This document shows positions 1-6,542 of a DNA stretch of 11,639 bases, piece after piece. Origin of the DNA: Clostridiales bacterium. Its GTDB lineage: Bacteria; Bacillota; Clostridia; Oscillospirales; Acutalibacteraceae. Where the stretch lies: assembly GCA_012728445.1 (NCBI GenBank), contig JAAYFA010000050.1:1-11639 (forward strand), written 5' to 3'. The position numbers and the translations under genes were made by a program. Numbering within the stretch: position 1 is the stretch's first letter; each line of letters starts with the position of its first letter. The notes beneath the pieces were generated by a model. That model was given only the letters and a program-made list of their open reading frames with translations, had not been told where the DNA came from and ran no database searches.

Positions 1-1
1 A

Positions 2-1165
2 GGCAAGCCGTCAACCGAACAGTTAGATATATCGCTTAGTGTATTGGATGAGATTAATTCCAAAAGCGGGACGAACGCTGCAGATGGAACAGATTGCCGC
101 AATTATGGCAATCCCCACGGTATAGCGGAGTTTAGAGCTATTTATGCCGAACTGCTTGAAGTGAGCCCCGACAATATACTTGTTGGCGGCAATTCAAGTC
201 TTTCTATTATGTACGACTACATCGCCCAATGCATGACGCACGGCGCCGGCTCGACTCCATGGATGCTGCAAGGCAAAATTAAGTTTGCATGCCCCGTACC
301 CGGTTACGACAGGCACTTTTCAATATTAGAATATTTTGGTATTGAAATGATTAATGTACCGATGCTGGACGACGGCCCGGATATGGATCTTCTGGAAGAA
401 CTTGTTAAAGACAGCAGTGTCAAAGGAATGTTCTGTGTTCCGAAGTATTCCAACCCCGAAGGCAAGCCCTTCTCGGATGGGGTTGTCCGCCGTATTGCCG
501 CACTAAAACCTGCCGCACCCGATTTTAGAATTATTTGGGATAACGCTTACAGCGAGCATCATCTTTACGAAAAAGGCGATGAGTTACTGAATATATTTAC
601 GGAATGTGAAAAGTTTGGCAGTGAGGATATGATCATTGAAGTAGCATCTACTTCAAAAATCAGCTTTCCCGGCGGTGGCGTATCCATCCTGGTCGCCTCC
701 GATAACAATATAGCAGCCATCAAAAGACGTCTGTCCATGCAAACAATTTGTCAGGACAAACTCAACCAATTGCGCCATGCCAATTATTTTAAGAGTGTTC
801 TCGGCGTACGATTACACATGAAACGGCATGCGCGTGTGTTGGCACCAAAGTTCAAAGTAGTACTTGATGCGCTCGAAAAAGAGCTTGGCGGCAAAGGCGT
901 AGCCGAGTGGAACAACCCCAACGGCGGTTACTTCATCAGCCTCGATGTCTTGGACGGTTGCGCCAAACGCACGGTGGAGCTGTGCCTGCAAGCCGGCGTT
1001 GTATTGACACCTGCCGGCGCAACTTATCCATACGGTATTGACCCGAAAGATTCAAACATTAGAATAGCTCCGACCTTCCCACCCGTTGAGGAATTAAAGG
1101 TTGCGGTTGACTTGTTATGCCTTGCGGTGAAGCTTGCGGCGGTTGAGAAGCTGCTAAAGGACTAA
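2..1165 (+). CDS. Aminotransferase class I/II (MocR-aminotransferase / aspartate aminotransferase Ic type), 5'-truncated by window edge
   Basis: This is a PLP-dependent aminotransferase, probably acting on an amino acid such as aspartate in the cytosol. The frame is open to base 2 and its first residues, GKPSTEQLDIS, match the N-terminal region of the Aminotran_MocR family, so the real start lies outside the window and the TTG at 44 is not the start. About 387 codons are present and perhaps 30-40 residues are missing (family estimate). Seen in the sequence: NYGNPHG early on; SNPEG; DNAYSEHH with the PLP-contacting Asp at 539-541 and Tyr at 548-550; STSKISFPGGG with the Schiff-base Lys at 656-658; NNPNGGYF; and a probable substrate-carboxylate Arg at 1061-1063 in NIRIAPTFPP. 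Family assignment is firm; the substrate is not. The gene stands apart from the tRNA gene downstream, and no convincing terminator follows it. Confidence 0.88.
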   Translation, partial: GKPSTEQLDISLSVLDEINSKSGTNAADGTDCRNYGNPHGIAEFRAIYAELLEVSPDNILVGGNSSLSIMYDYIAQCMTHGAGSTPWMLQGKIKFACPVPGYDRHFSILEYFGIEMINVPMLDDGPDMDLLEELVKDSSVKGMFCVPKYSNPEGKPFSDGVVRRIAALKPAAPDFRIIWDNAYSEHHLYEKGDELLNIFTECEKFGSEDMIIEVASTSKISFPGGGVSILVASDNNIAAIKRRLSMQTICQDKLNQLRHANYFKSVLGVRLHMKRHARVLAPKFKVVLDALEKELGGKGVAEWNNPNGGYFISLDVLDGCAKRTVELCLQAGVVLTPAGATYPYGIDPKDSNIRIAPTFPPVEELKVAVDLLCLAVKLAAVEKLLKD

Positions 1166-1204
1166 TTAAAGCCGTTAATTAAGTGCCGGTTTCAATGTAA
1201 ACCG
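1163..1204 (+). other. Weak inverted repeats after the aminotransferase gene
   Basis: Two small dyads lie directly after the stop codon: TAATTAA/TTAATTA (1163-1169 with 1175-1181) and CGGTTT/AAACCG (1187-1192 with 1199-1204). Neither is followed by a T tract, so they are poor candidates for an intrinsic terminator. They could slow readthrough or protect the 3' end. I see nothing else in 1205-1254. Confidence 0.25.
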
Positions 1205-1254
1205 AAATTCACACTAGTTTTTGTGCTTTGTTCTGGAATAATTGCAAAAACACC

Positions 1255-1283
1255 TTGATTTTCATTTTCACATAGTATATACT
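1255..1283 (+). promoter_or_regulatory. Promoter of the tRNA-Pro gene
   Basis: The -35 TTGATT (1255-1260) and the -10 TATACT (1278-1283) are separated by exactly 17 bases. Transcription would start near 1290, about 11 bases before the mature tRNA 5' end, which fits a stand-alone tRNA transcription unit. Confidence 0.65.
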
Positions 1284-1300
1284 TCTTAAGGTTTCAGCAA

Positions 1301-1377
1301 CGGGGTGTGGCGAAGTTTGGTATCGCGCTTGGTTCGGGACCAAGAGGCCTCGAGTTCGAGTCTCGACACTCCGACCA
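1301..1377 (+). tRNA. tRNA-Pro (anticodon CGG)
   Basis: The full cloverleaf can be folded by eye. The acceptor stem CGGGGTG pairs with CACTCCG (one G-U). The D stem is GCGA/TCGC. The anticodon stem CTTGG/CCAAG encloses the loop TTCGGGA, with anticodon CGG at 1335-1337. The T stem is TCGAG/CTCGA around TTCGAGT. The C1-G72 pair and discriminator A73 are proline identity features, and the 3' CCA is encoded (1375-1377). It decodes CCG. It has its own promoter upstream and an intrinsic terminator directly behind it, so it is a single-gene unit. Confidence 0.96.
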
Positions 1378-1427
1378 AAACAGAAACGTCGTCCAAATTA
1401 GGATGGCGTTTCTGTTTTTATTTTTAT
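1378..1427 (+). terminator. Intrinsic terminator of tRNA-Pro
   Basis: A long hairpin has its left arm CAGAAACGTCGTCC (1381-1394), loop AAATTA, and right arm GGATGGCGTTTCTG (1401-1414). It pairs throughout if G-U pairs are allowed. It is followed by TTTTTATTTTTAT. This is a textbook Rho-independent terminator beginning right after the encoded CCA. Confidence 0.92.
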
Positions 1428-1460
1428 AATTAAATGATTTTTACGAAGCCGATTTTACGG

Positions 1461-1489
1461 TGGACATTATATATATTCTTGGTTATAAT
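1461..1489 (+). promoter_or_regulatory. Candidate upstream promoter (P1) of the acetyltransferase gene
   Basis: The -35 TGGACA (1461-1466) and a perfect -10 TATAAT (1484-1489) have a 17-base spacer. Initiation would be near 1496, giving a leader of about 155 bases before the chosen start at 1651. I do not recognise a riboswitch or T-box in that leader. Confidence 0.6.
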
Positions 1490-1559
1490 TATACGACTAA
1501 TACTGAGCACTCATTAAAACCTGCCTAACAACTCAGCGCAAAAACCCATATCAAAGGTT

Positions 1560-1588
1560 TTGGTTTGATTTGTCAGAGGTTTTATAAT
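1560..1588 (+). promoter_or_regulatory. Candidate second promoter (P2) of the acetyltransferase gene
   Basis: The weaker -35 TTGGTT (1560-1565) and a perfect -10 TATAAT (1583-1588) have a 17-base spacer. Start of transcription would be near 1595, just before the 1599-1631 dyad. That places the dyad where an operator would block initiation or clearance. Confidence 0.4.
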
Positions 1589-1598
1589 CGGGATTAGT

Positions 1599-1631
1599 AT
1601 AAGAATTTGCGGTAGACAATTTAATTCTTAT
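1599..1631 (+). promoter_or_regulatory. 9-bp dyad, possible operator or leader hairpin, ahead of the acetyltransferase
   Basis: ATAAGAATT (1599-1607) is perfectly mirrored by AATTCTTAT (1623-1631) across a 15-base gap. It starts a few bases after the predicted P2 start site and overlaps the in-frame ATG at 1630. It could be a repressor site or an mRNA hairpin. Being AT-rich, it could also have arisen by chance in this intergenic DNA. Confidence 0.4.
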
Positions 1632-1650
1632 GAAAGGAATTAATGTAATT

Positions 1651-2247
1651 ATGTCTGAAACTCAACAGGAACTACCGGCATTAAGAATGTGGCGCCCGGA
1701 TACGGAACTGCCTGTTTGTGTCCTCCCGCCGGGCTACCGTGTAAGACTGCTTGCAGATGACGAGGGTGAGGCGTGGTGTGCTTGCGTATTAAACGACATG
1801 GGTGTCGATAAAATATCACAGGAACTTTTTAAAGAAAAAATGTTGGATGATGTGAATGTTCCCGCAAACTCTATTTTTTGTATAGAGGATGAAAATCATA
1901 TTCCGGTTGCAACGGCAACCGCCCAGTTAAAACTTGAAGGCGATGGACCGCATTTGCATATGGTTGGCGTGCGGGAAAATGCCAGAGGTAAGGGATTGGG
2001 GCTCCCGGTTTGTGCCGCTGCGGTGCAAAAACATCGTGACGAAGGCCGCGCAAACTGCTTTTTGTCAACACACGATTGGCGGTTACCCGCTGTTAAGCAG
2101 TATCTGAAGCTCGGCTTTTTACCTGTATTAAATCATGAATCCGTTCGCGGACGCTGGTCGGTTATATTAAAAATATTTAATATTCCATCCATACCCTGCG
2201 TTAATGAAGATTTATCACCTGCAGAAAACATTATCGCAGCGTTTTAA
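1651..2247 (+). CDS. GNAT-family N-acetyltransferase
   Basis: A predicted cytosolic acetyltransferase of 198 residues that transfers acetyl from acetyl-CoA to an unknown amine. The acetyl-CoA pyrophosphate-binding signature is RGKGLG at residues 112-117, directly after the strand HLHMVGV, and the C-terminal LGF strand follows. An in-frame ATG at 1630 would add seven residues, but it lies inside a dyad and has no Shine-Dalgarno sequence. The ATG at 1651 has AAAGGA (1633-1638) upstream, at a rather long 12-base spacing, and begins MSETQQEL. It is preceded by two candidate promoters. No terminator is visible between it and the following redox operon, so readthrough is possible. The substrate cannot be told from the sequence. 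Confidence 0.8.
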   Translation: MSETQQELPALRMWRPDTELPVCVLPPGYRVRLLADDEGEAWCACVLNDMGVDKISQELFKEKMLDDVNVPANSIFCIEDENHIPVATATAQLKLEGDGPHLHMVGVRENARGKGLGLPVCAAAVQKHRDEGRANCFLSTHDWRLPAVKQYLKLGFLPVLNHESVRGRWSVILKIFNIPSIPCVNEDLSPAENIIAAF

Positions 2248-2285
2248 ATGTTAAACTTGTTTTAAAGGCAAGGTAAGATAGTACG

Positions 2286-2546
2286 ATCACTCTGTGTCAA
2301 ATGCAAAGCGGTGGACTTATAAAAATCAGAGTCGACTGTATGTCACAACGACCGCACAATATGGCGTATTATAGCTTACAGGGGACGAAGGGCTGCTACG
2401 AGGCGCCCAGAGGTCTTGGAGACGATCATAAAATTTGGCCGGAAAGTATGGGCGGTGGTTTGAATAGCCCTCAATGGCACCCCTTATCCGAGTTTTATGA
2501 CGAGTTTATGCCCGAGCGTTACAAAAACGCGAGATGTTATCGGTAG
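2286..2546 (+). pseudogene. Remnant of a Gfo/Idh/MocA-type oxidoreductase (internal C-domain fragment)
   Basis: The reading frame (open from 2277; first ATG at 2301, stop at 2544-2546) encodes text resembling the C-terminal alpha/beta domain of Gfo/Idh/MocA-like dehydrogenases, including the GH109-like group: GGLIKIRVDCMSQRPHNM, YYSLQGTKGCYEAPRG, and WHPLSEFYDEFMPERYKN. Resemblance begins before the ATG (TLCQMQS), which argues against a purpose-built small gene. The N-terminal Rossmann NAD-binding domain with the catalytic Lys motif is absent upstream. The C-terminal part after the FMPE motif is replaced by a short tail and a stop. No good Shine-Dalgarno precedes the ATG. I read it as a decayed gene. 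An 81-residue expressed protein is the less likely alternative. The assignment is from recalled family motifs, not a search. Confidence 0.6.
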
Positions 2547-2573
2547 AATATTTTTGAGTTTGGAGGTTTAATA

Positions 2574-4016
2574 ATGAGATTTGATGTCGCAATTATCGGA
2601 GCGGGTGTTGTCGGCTCGCTAATTGCCCGTGAACTGAGTCAATTTAATATTGATGTTGTGTTGCTTGAAAAATGTAATGATATGGCGATGGGCACGACGA
2701 AAGCGAACAGTGCCATTGTGCACGCAGGGTTTGATTCGGTTCCCGGTTCGCTCAAGGCAATCACCAACGTGGAAGGCGTTAAGTTAATGCCGGCGTTATG
2801 CAAAGACTTAGCCGTGCCTTACAAAAATATCGGTTCGCTTGTTTTAGCGTTTAACGATTCCCAAATGGCGCACCTGACAAAGCTATTGATCAGAGGCAAT
2901 AAAAACGGTGTACCGAAGCTCAGAATCATTGGGCAAGACAAACTTCGGGAATTGGAACCGAATGTTAACATAAACGCACTAGGTGCATTGTGGGCCCCGA
3001 CTGCGTCCATCGTTTGCCCGTATGAACTGAATATTGCGGCGGTCGAAAACGCAGTTTCTAACGGGGTTAAGTTTATACGAAATTTTGAGGTAAAAAGCAT
3101 AAAAAAACAATCGGACGGCGCCTATATGCTCAGCTCCGGTAAAGATAAACTACAAGCAAAGTATATTATTAACTGTGCCGGCGTTTTCAGCGATACGGTT
3201 GCCGCCATGGTTGGTGACGACAATGTTGAATATAAAATTATCCCGCGCAAAGGCGAGTATTTTCTTTTTGATAAAACTGCGAACGGTCTTGTAAACACGG
3301 TTGTATTTCAATGCCCGACAAAAATGGGTAAAGGCGTTCTTATCGCACCGACAGTTCACGGTAACGTAATCGTTGGTCCAAATGCCATTGACATTGAGGA
3401 CAAAGAGGATTGCTCCACCACAATACAGGGCGGTATTGAAATTATGACGAAGGCCAGGCGCTCCATCAGCACACTCAGCCCCAAAGAAATGATAACGGCC
3501 TTCGGCGGCTTAAGAGCACATACCGAGGGTGATGACTTTATTATTGAGAAAAGTAAGAAGAATAATAACATCATCCATGTTGTTGGCATTGAATCCCCGG
3601 GTTTAAGTGCTGCGCCGGCTATTGCGAACATGGTAAAAATGATGCTGTTGTCTATCACAGGAGAACTGGAAGAAAAGAACGGTTTTGACCCTGTTCGTCC
3701 GGCCCCGGTTCGGTTTAAAGACCTGAGCGATAGCGAACGACGGGAACTTGTGAAAAAGAATAAGGCCTACGGACGGGTTGTTTGCCGTTGTGAAACGATT
3801 ACAGAAGGGGAGATACTCGATGCCATTCATGCGCCTGCGGGAGCACTGGATGTGGACGGAATCAAACGCAGGACGAGGGCGGGTATGGGGCGCTGCCAAG
3901 GCGGTTTCTGTGGTTCAAAGGTCGTTGGGATTTTGTCAAGAGAGCTGGATATTCCGCTTGATGAGGTAACAAAATTCGGCAAAGAATCAAAAGTTCTCCT
4001 TAAAAAAACGAAATAA
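2574..4016 (+). CDS. GlpA-like FAD-dependent oxidoreductase with C-terminal BFD-type [2Fe-2S] domain
   Basis: A flavoprotein dehydrogenase of 480 residues, predicted to oxidise glycerol-3-phosphate or a similar 2-hydroxy or amino acid and pass electrons to its operon partners. The N-terminus holds the FAD-binding GAGVVG at residues 9-14 and the ribose-binding Glu at 32 (VVLLEK). It is followed by NSAIVHAGFD (45-54), characteristic of the GlpA/LhgO-like DAO family. The C-terminal domain has Cys404, Cys406, Cys441 and Cys446 (C-x-C-x34-C-x4-C), the BFD-like [2Fe-2S] pattern seen in anaerobic GlpA and NirB. Length is somewhat below E. coli GlpA (about 540, from memory). The start is set by GGAGG at 2562-2566, seven bases before ATG. 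It is first in a three-gene operon. The exact substrate is uncertain because no glycerol kinase or transporter is in view. Confidence 0.87.
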   Translation: MRFDVAIIGAGVVGSLIARELSQFNIDVVLLEKCNDMAMGTTKANSAIVHAGFDSVPGSLKAITNVEGVKLMPALCKDLAVPYKNIGSLVLAFNDSQMAHLTKLLIRGNKNGVPKLRIIGQDKLRELEPNVNINALGALWAPTASIVCPYELNIAAVENAVSNGVKFIRNFEVKSIKKQSDGAYMLSSGKDKLQAKYIINCAGVFSDTVAAMVGDDNVEYKIIPRKGEYFLFDKTANGLVNTVVFQCPTKMGKGVLIAPTVHGNVIVGPNAIDIEDKEDCSTTIQGGIEIMTKARRSISTLSPKEMITAFGGLRAHTEGDDFIIEKSKKNNNIIHVVGIESPGLSAAPAIANMVKMMLLSITGELEEKNGFDPVRPAPVRFKDLSDSERRELVKKNKAYGRVVCRCETITEGEILDAIHAPAGALDVDGIKRRTRAGMGRCQGGFCGSKVVGILSRELDIPLDEVTKFGKESKVLLKKTK

Positions 4017-4022
4017 TTTAAT

Positions 4023-4042
4023 GGTTTGACTTTTTTCAAACC
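4023..4042 (+). repeat. Intra-operon hairpin between the first two redox genes
   Basis: GGTTTGA (4023-4029) pairs perfectly with TCAAACC (4036-4042) around a six-base CTTTTT loop. It lies in the 66-base gap between the dehydrogenase stop and the next start. The T run is in the loop, not behind the stem, so it is not a normal terminator. It may tune relative expression or mRNA stability. Confidence 0.45.
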
Positions 4043-4070
4043 GCTCAAACTTTCTTTTAATATGAAAGGC

Positions 4071-4074
4071 GAGG
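4071..4074 (+). promoter_or_regulatory. Ribosome binding site deciding the start at 4083
   Basis: GAGG lies eight bases before ATG 4083. The alternative TTG at 4026 is inside the intergenic hairpin and has no Shine-Dalgarno sequence. Confidence 0.6.
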
Positions 4075-4082
4075 ATATAAAT

Positions 4083-5336
4083 ATGCTTAACTATGATTTG
4101 GTGGTTGTCGGCGGCGGCCCTGCCGGTATGGCAGCGGCCTTAAAAGCAAAAGAATGCGGCGTGAACAGTATTATAATACTTGAAAGAGCCGAAACACTCG
4201 GTGGAATTCTTGAACAGTGCATACACACGGGCTTTGGACTGCATTATTTTAACGAGGAACTGTCCGGGCCGGAATATGCGTATCGGTTCATAGATCTTGT
4301 TGAACAAAATGAAATTGAAGTGAAAACGGATACGATGGTTCTCGGCATTTCTGCTGACAATGTTGTTACTGCGACGAACAATCAAGAAGGCATCATCTCC
4401 ATTGCCGCCAAGGCGATTGTTTTGGCAATGGGATGCAGGGAACGCCCGAGGGGCAGCCTTAACATTGCGGGAACCCGCGCCGCGGGCATCATGACTGCCG
4501 GCACAGCGCAAAAATATGTCAACATTGACGGGTACCTGCCCGGTAAAAAGGTTGTTATTCTCGGTTCGGGGGATATCGGTCTTATTATGGCGCGCCGCAT
4601 GACGCTGGAGGGTGCAGAGGTTAAAATGGTCCTAGAATTAATGCCGTATTCGGGCGGATTGACAAGGAACATCGTGCAATGCTTGGAAGATTATAACATA
4701 CCGCTTAAACTGAGCTGTACCGTCATTGACATTCACGGCAGGGAACGCTTGGAAGGCGTCACCATTGCCAAAGTTGACAGAAATCGCCGGCCTATAAAGG
4801 GTACGGAGGAATATGTGGCGTGTGATACGTTGTTGCTCTCCGTCGGGCTGATACCCGAAAACGAGCTTTCGGCAGCGATGGGCATTGAAATTGACCCGGT
4901 TACCGGTGGACCCATTGTGGGTGAAAACAGAGAAACGACCCATAAAGGTGTGTTTGCCTGCGGCAATGTTTTGCATGTGCATGATTTGGTTGATTATGTA
5001 ACGATAGAAAGCCAAATAGCCGGAGAAGGTGCCGCAAACTATATTTTGGCGCTGGAAGAAGAGGCTATTTATGTTACAACCAAAGGCATTGACGGTGTAA
5101 GGTATGTTGTGCCGCAGAGGATAAACATTAATAGCGATAAGGACGTTAAACTGTATTTCCGTGTCGGACAAACCTATAAAAACGCAAAAATATTTTTGGA
5201 AAACAACGAAGAAATTATTTTAAGCCGAAGAAGACCGAAACTTGCCCCCGGTGAAATGGAAGATATAACGATTAAAAGTGAAGTGCTTCGAGAGTTGCCG
5301 GTTAACAGCGAACTGATCGTTCGGGTGGAGGTATAA
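4083..5336 (+). CDS. NAD(P)/FAD-dependent oxidoreductase (pyridine nucleotide-disulfide type), partner of the GlpA-like subunit
   Basis: A two-dinucleotide-fold flavoprotein of 417 residues that probably links the substrate-oxidising subunit to NAD(P) or another acceptor. The first FAD motif is GGGPAG (10-15). The second Rossmann motif, for NAD(P), is GSGDIG (161-166). GVFACGNVLHVHDLVDYV is the C-terminal FAD site. There is no adjacent CxxxxC redox disulfide of the thioredoxin/lipoamide reductase type; single cysteines sit at 46 (LEQCIHTG) and 118 (MGCRERPRG). This resembles the NOX/HcnB-like class. A longer reading frame begins at TTG 4026, but ATG 4083 has GAGG (4071-4074) eight bases upstream and its product starts directly with the FAD-binding strand MLNYDLVVVGGG, so I chose it. 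The next gene begins two bases after its stop. Confidence 0.87.
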   Translation: MLNYDLVVVGGGPAGMAAALKAKECGVNSIIILERAETLGGILEQCIHTGFGLHYFNEELSGPEYAYRFIDLVEQNEIEVKTDTMVLGISADNVVTATNNQEGIISIAAKAIVLAMGCRERPRGSLNIAGTRAAGIMTAGTAQKYVNIDGYLPGKKVVILGSGDIGLIMARRMTLEGAEVKMVLELMPYSGGLTRNIVQCLEDYNIPLKLSCTVIDIHGRERLEGVTIAKVDRNRRPIKGTEEYVACDTLLLSVGLIPENELSAAMGIEIDPVTGGPIVGENRETTHKGVFACGNVLHVHDLVDYVTIESQIAGEGAANYILALEEEAIYVTTKGIDGVRYVVPQRININSDKDVKLYFRVGQTYKNAKIFLENNEEIILSRRRPKLAPGEMEDITIKSEVLRELPVNSELIVRVEV

Positions 5337-5338
5337 AC

Positions 5339-5704
5339 ATGAATAAAGAGATGGTTTGTGTCGCATGTCCCATAGGCTGCAGTTTAGTGGTTGAACTGGA
5401 TAAAGCCGGAACAATATTATCGGTTGCCGGCAATCAGTGCAAACGCGGGAACGAATATGCGATAACTGAGTGCACAGCACCCACACGCACCTTGACCACA
5501 ACCGCGAAAGTACTCGGGGGTATTACTCCTTTGGTACCGGTAAGGTCGGCAAAACCTTTGCCGAAAGGATTGCTTATTGAGAGTGTTAAGCTGATTAATG
5601 CACTCAAAATAAAAGCGCCGATAAAAATCGGAGATGTGCTTATTGCCAATGTTCTTGACAGCGGTGTGGATATAATTGCATCTAACAGTTGCCCTAAGAT
5701 GTAG
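5339..5704 (+). CDS. DUF1667-type small cysteine-rich protein, third component of the redox operon
   Basis: A protein of 121 residues matching, by pattern, the DUF1667 family that accompanies GlpA-like and NADH-oxidase-like genes. The N-terminus carries C7-x2-C10-x3-C14 and C34 in NQCKRGNEYA, an arrangement like the N-terminal 4Fe-4S binding domain of molybdopterin oxidoreductases (CxxC-xxx-C, later CxRG). A metal or iron-sulfur centre is therefore likely but unproven. C45 is a fifth nearby cysteine. The rest (P-R/KSAKPLPKG) has no catalytic motif I recognise. GGAGG (5327-5331) lies in the last codons of the preceding gene and the gap is two bases, so translation is probably coupled. No signal peptide or membrane segment is seen. 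The inferred role is electron transfer or complex assembly. Confidence 0.82.
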   Translation: MNKEMVCVACPIGCSLVVELDKAGTILSVAGNQCKRGNEYAITECTAPTRTLTTTAKVLGGITPLVPVRSAKPLPKGLLIESVKLINALKIKAPIKIGDVLIANVLDSGVDIIASNSCPKM

Positions 5705-5718
5705 GGTAAATAATAAAC

Positions 5719-5750
5719 GCCGCACATTCTAATTTGTGCGGCTGTTTTAG
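5719..5750. terminator. Bidirectional intrinsic terminator between convergent redox operon and uridine kinase
   Basis: GCCGCACA (5719-5726) pairs perfectly with TGTGCGGC (5735-5742) around an eight-base loop. On the plus strand TGTTTTAGTATT follows. On the minus strand the stem is followed by GTTTATTATTTA. It sits in the 61-base gap between the two convergent genes, so it can end both transcripts. Confidence 0.85.
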
Positions 5751-5765
5751 TATTATTTGAAGGCA

Positions 5766-6389
5766 TCAGACGTTTGTGTCGACATGCCCCTGAATTCGTT
5801 GCATAATCATATCAAGAGCGACAATATTATGCCCGCCGTCCAGCACGACGATATCCGCATGGCGTTTGCTTGGCTCAACAAACTCTTCGTGCATGGGCTT
5901 CACGGTTGTAAGGTACTGATTCACCACGGAGTCTAAACTGCGTTTGCGCTCCTGTACATCTCTCAATATTCGGCGAATAATACGGACATCGGCATCGGTG
6001 TCAACAAATATTTTTATATCCATCATGTCTCTCAGCATCGGGTTTTGAAAAATCATGATACCTTCCACAATAATTACTCTGGCCGGTTTGATTTCTATTG
6101 TCAAATCCGAACGGTTATGAATCGTGTAGTCATAGGTAGGACAATTGACCGCCTCGCCCTTGCGCAGTCTTTTCAGGTGATAAATTAAAAGCGCAGTGTC
6201 AAAAGCGTTGGGGTGATCATAATTTAGTTTTGATCGTTCCTCATAAGTCAGCCCACTGTTCGCCTTATAATAATTGTCATGAAAGACAACGCTGATGCTG
6301 TTTTTAAACCGTTGGGCAATTCTTCCTGTAAGCGTTGTTTTACCGCTTCCCGTTCCGCCGGCAATTCCGATGATCATTGTTGTTTTCAT
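5766..6389 (-). CDS. udk: Uridine kinase
   Basis: Phosphorylates uridine and cytidine to UMP and CMP in pyrimidine salvage, in the cytosol. The protein has 207 residues, the usual length for bacterial Udk. The P-loop is GGTGSGKTT at residues 11-19. It is followed by HDNYYK, the usual place of the catalytic/nucleoside-binding Asp (Asp39), then LNYDHPNAFD and PTYDYTIHNR. VIIVEGI is the Walker-B-like strand. RRILRDVQERKRSLDSV is the lid/Arg region, and PMHEEFVEPSKRHADIV is diagnostic near the end. The start is well supported: CAGGAGG (6397-6403) is seven bases upstream. It has its own promoter, divergent from the peptidase gene, and shares a terminator with the redox operon. The nucleoside transporter genes further right are a plausible functional partner. 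Confidence 0.93.
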   Translation of the reverse strand: MKTTMIIGIAGGTGSGKTTLTGRIAQRFKNSISVVFHDNYYKANSGLTYEERSKLNYDHPNAFDTALLIYHLKRLRKGEAVNCPTYDYTIHNRSDLTIEIKPARVIIVEGIMIFQNPMLRDMMDIKIFVDTDADVRIIRRILRDVQERKRSLDSVVNQYLTTVKPMHEEFVEPSKRHADIVVLDGGHNIVALDMIMQRIQGHVDTNV

Positions 6390-6421
6390 GTTTTATCCTC
6401 CTGTTTCCTTAGCCTTTTTTA

Positions 6422-6450
6422 AGAATACCACACGCAACCGGATTGTTCAA
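6422..6450 (-). promoter_or_regulatory. Promoter of uridine kinase
   Basis: Read on the minus strand, the -35 TTGAAC (6450-6445) and the -10 TATTCT (6427-6422) have a 17-base spacer. Transcription would start near 6415, leaving a short leader of about 26 bases with the AGGAGG site. Confidence 0.65.
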
Positions 6451-6495
6451 GCGCTCGGATACGAACGCCCGGAGTAAACACCAAAAGCATCGGGT

Positions 6496-6524
6496 TTGTA
6501 CGTCTTGTTTTTTATCACTAATAT
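6496..6524 (+). promoter_or_regulatory. Promoter of the peptidase-hydrolase pair
   Basis: The -35 TTGTAC (6496-6501) and the -10 TAATAT (6519-6524) are 17 bases apart. Initiation would be near 6531, about 29 bases before the peptidase start at 6560. It diverges from the uridine kinase promoter, the two -35 boxes being about 45 bases apart. Confidence 0.5.
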
Positions 6525-6542
6525 TTCGTTTTAGCCCAATCA

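Noticed and set aside
44..1165. TTG at 44 as the true start of the aminotransferase
   Set aside because: The frame stays open to base 2 and the upstream residues (GKPSTEQLDIS) match the family N-terminus, so the gene simply begins before the window.
1301..1440. tRNA-Pro as an integration site of a mobile element
   Set aside because: No integrase gene or direct repeat of the tRNA 3' end is visible in the window.
1490..1650. Riboswitch or T-box in the acetyltransferase leader
   Set aside because: I looked for a T-box core, an antiterminator/terminator pair and common riboswitch cores and saw none; only short AT-rich dyads are present.
4026..4082. N-terminal extension of the second flavoprotein from TTG 4026
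   Set aside because: It lies in a hairpin, has no ribosome site, and the FAD-binding strand begins right at Met 4083, which has GAGG upstream.
4638..5171. 177-codon open frame on the minus strand inside the second flavoprotein gene
   Set aside because: It is antisense to a gene with clear motifs and its product shows no recognisable domain; it is a shadow frame.
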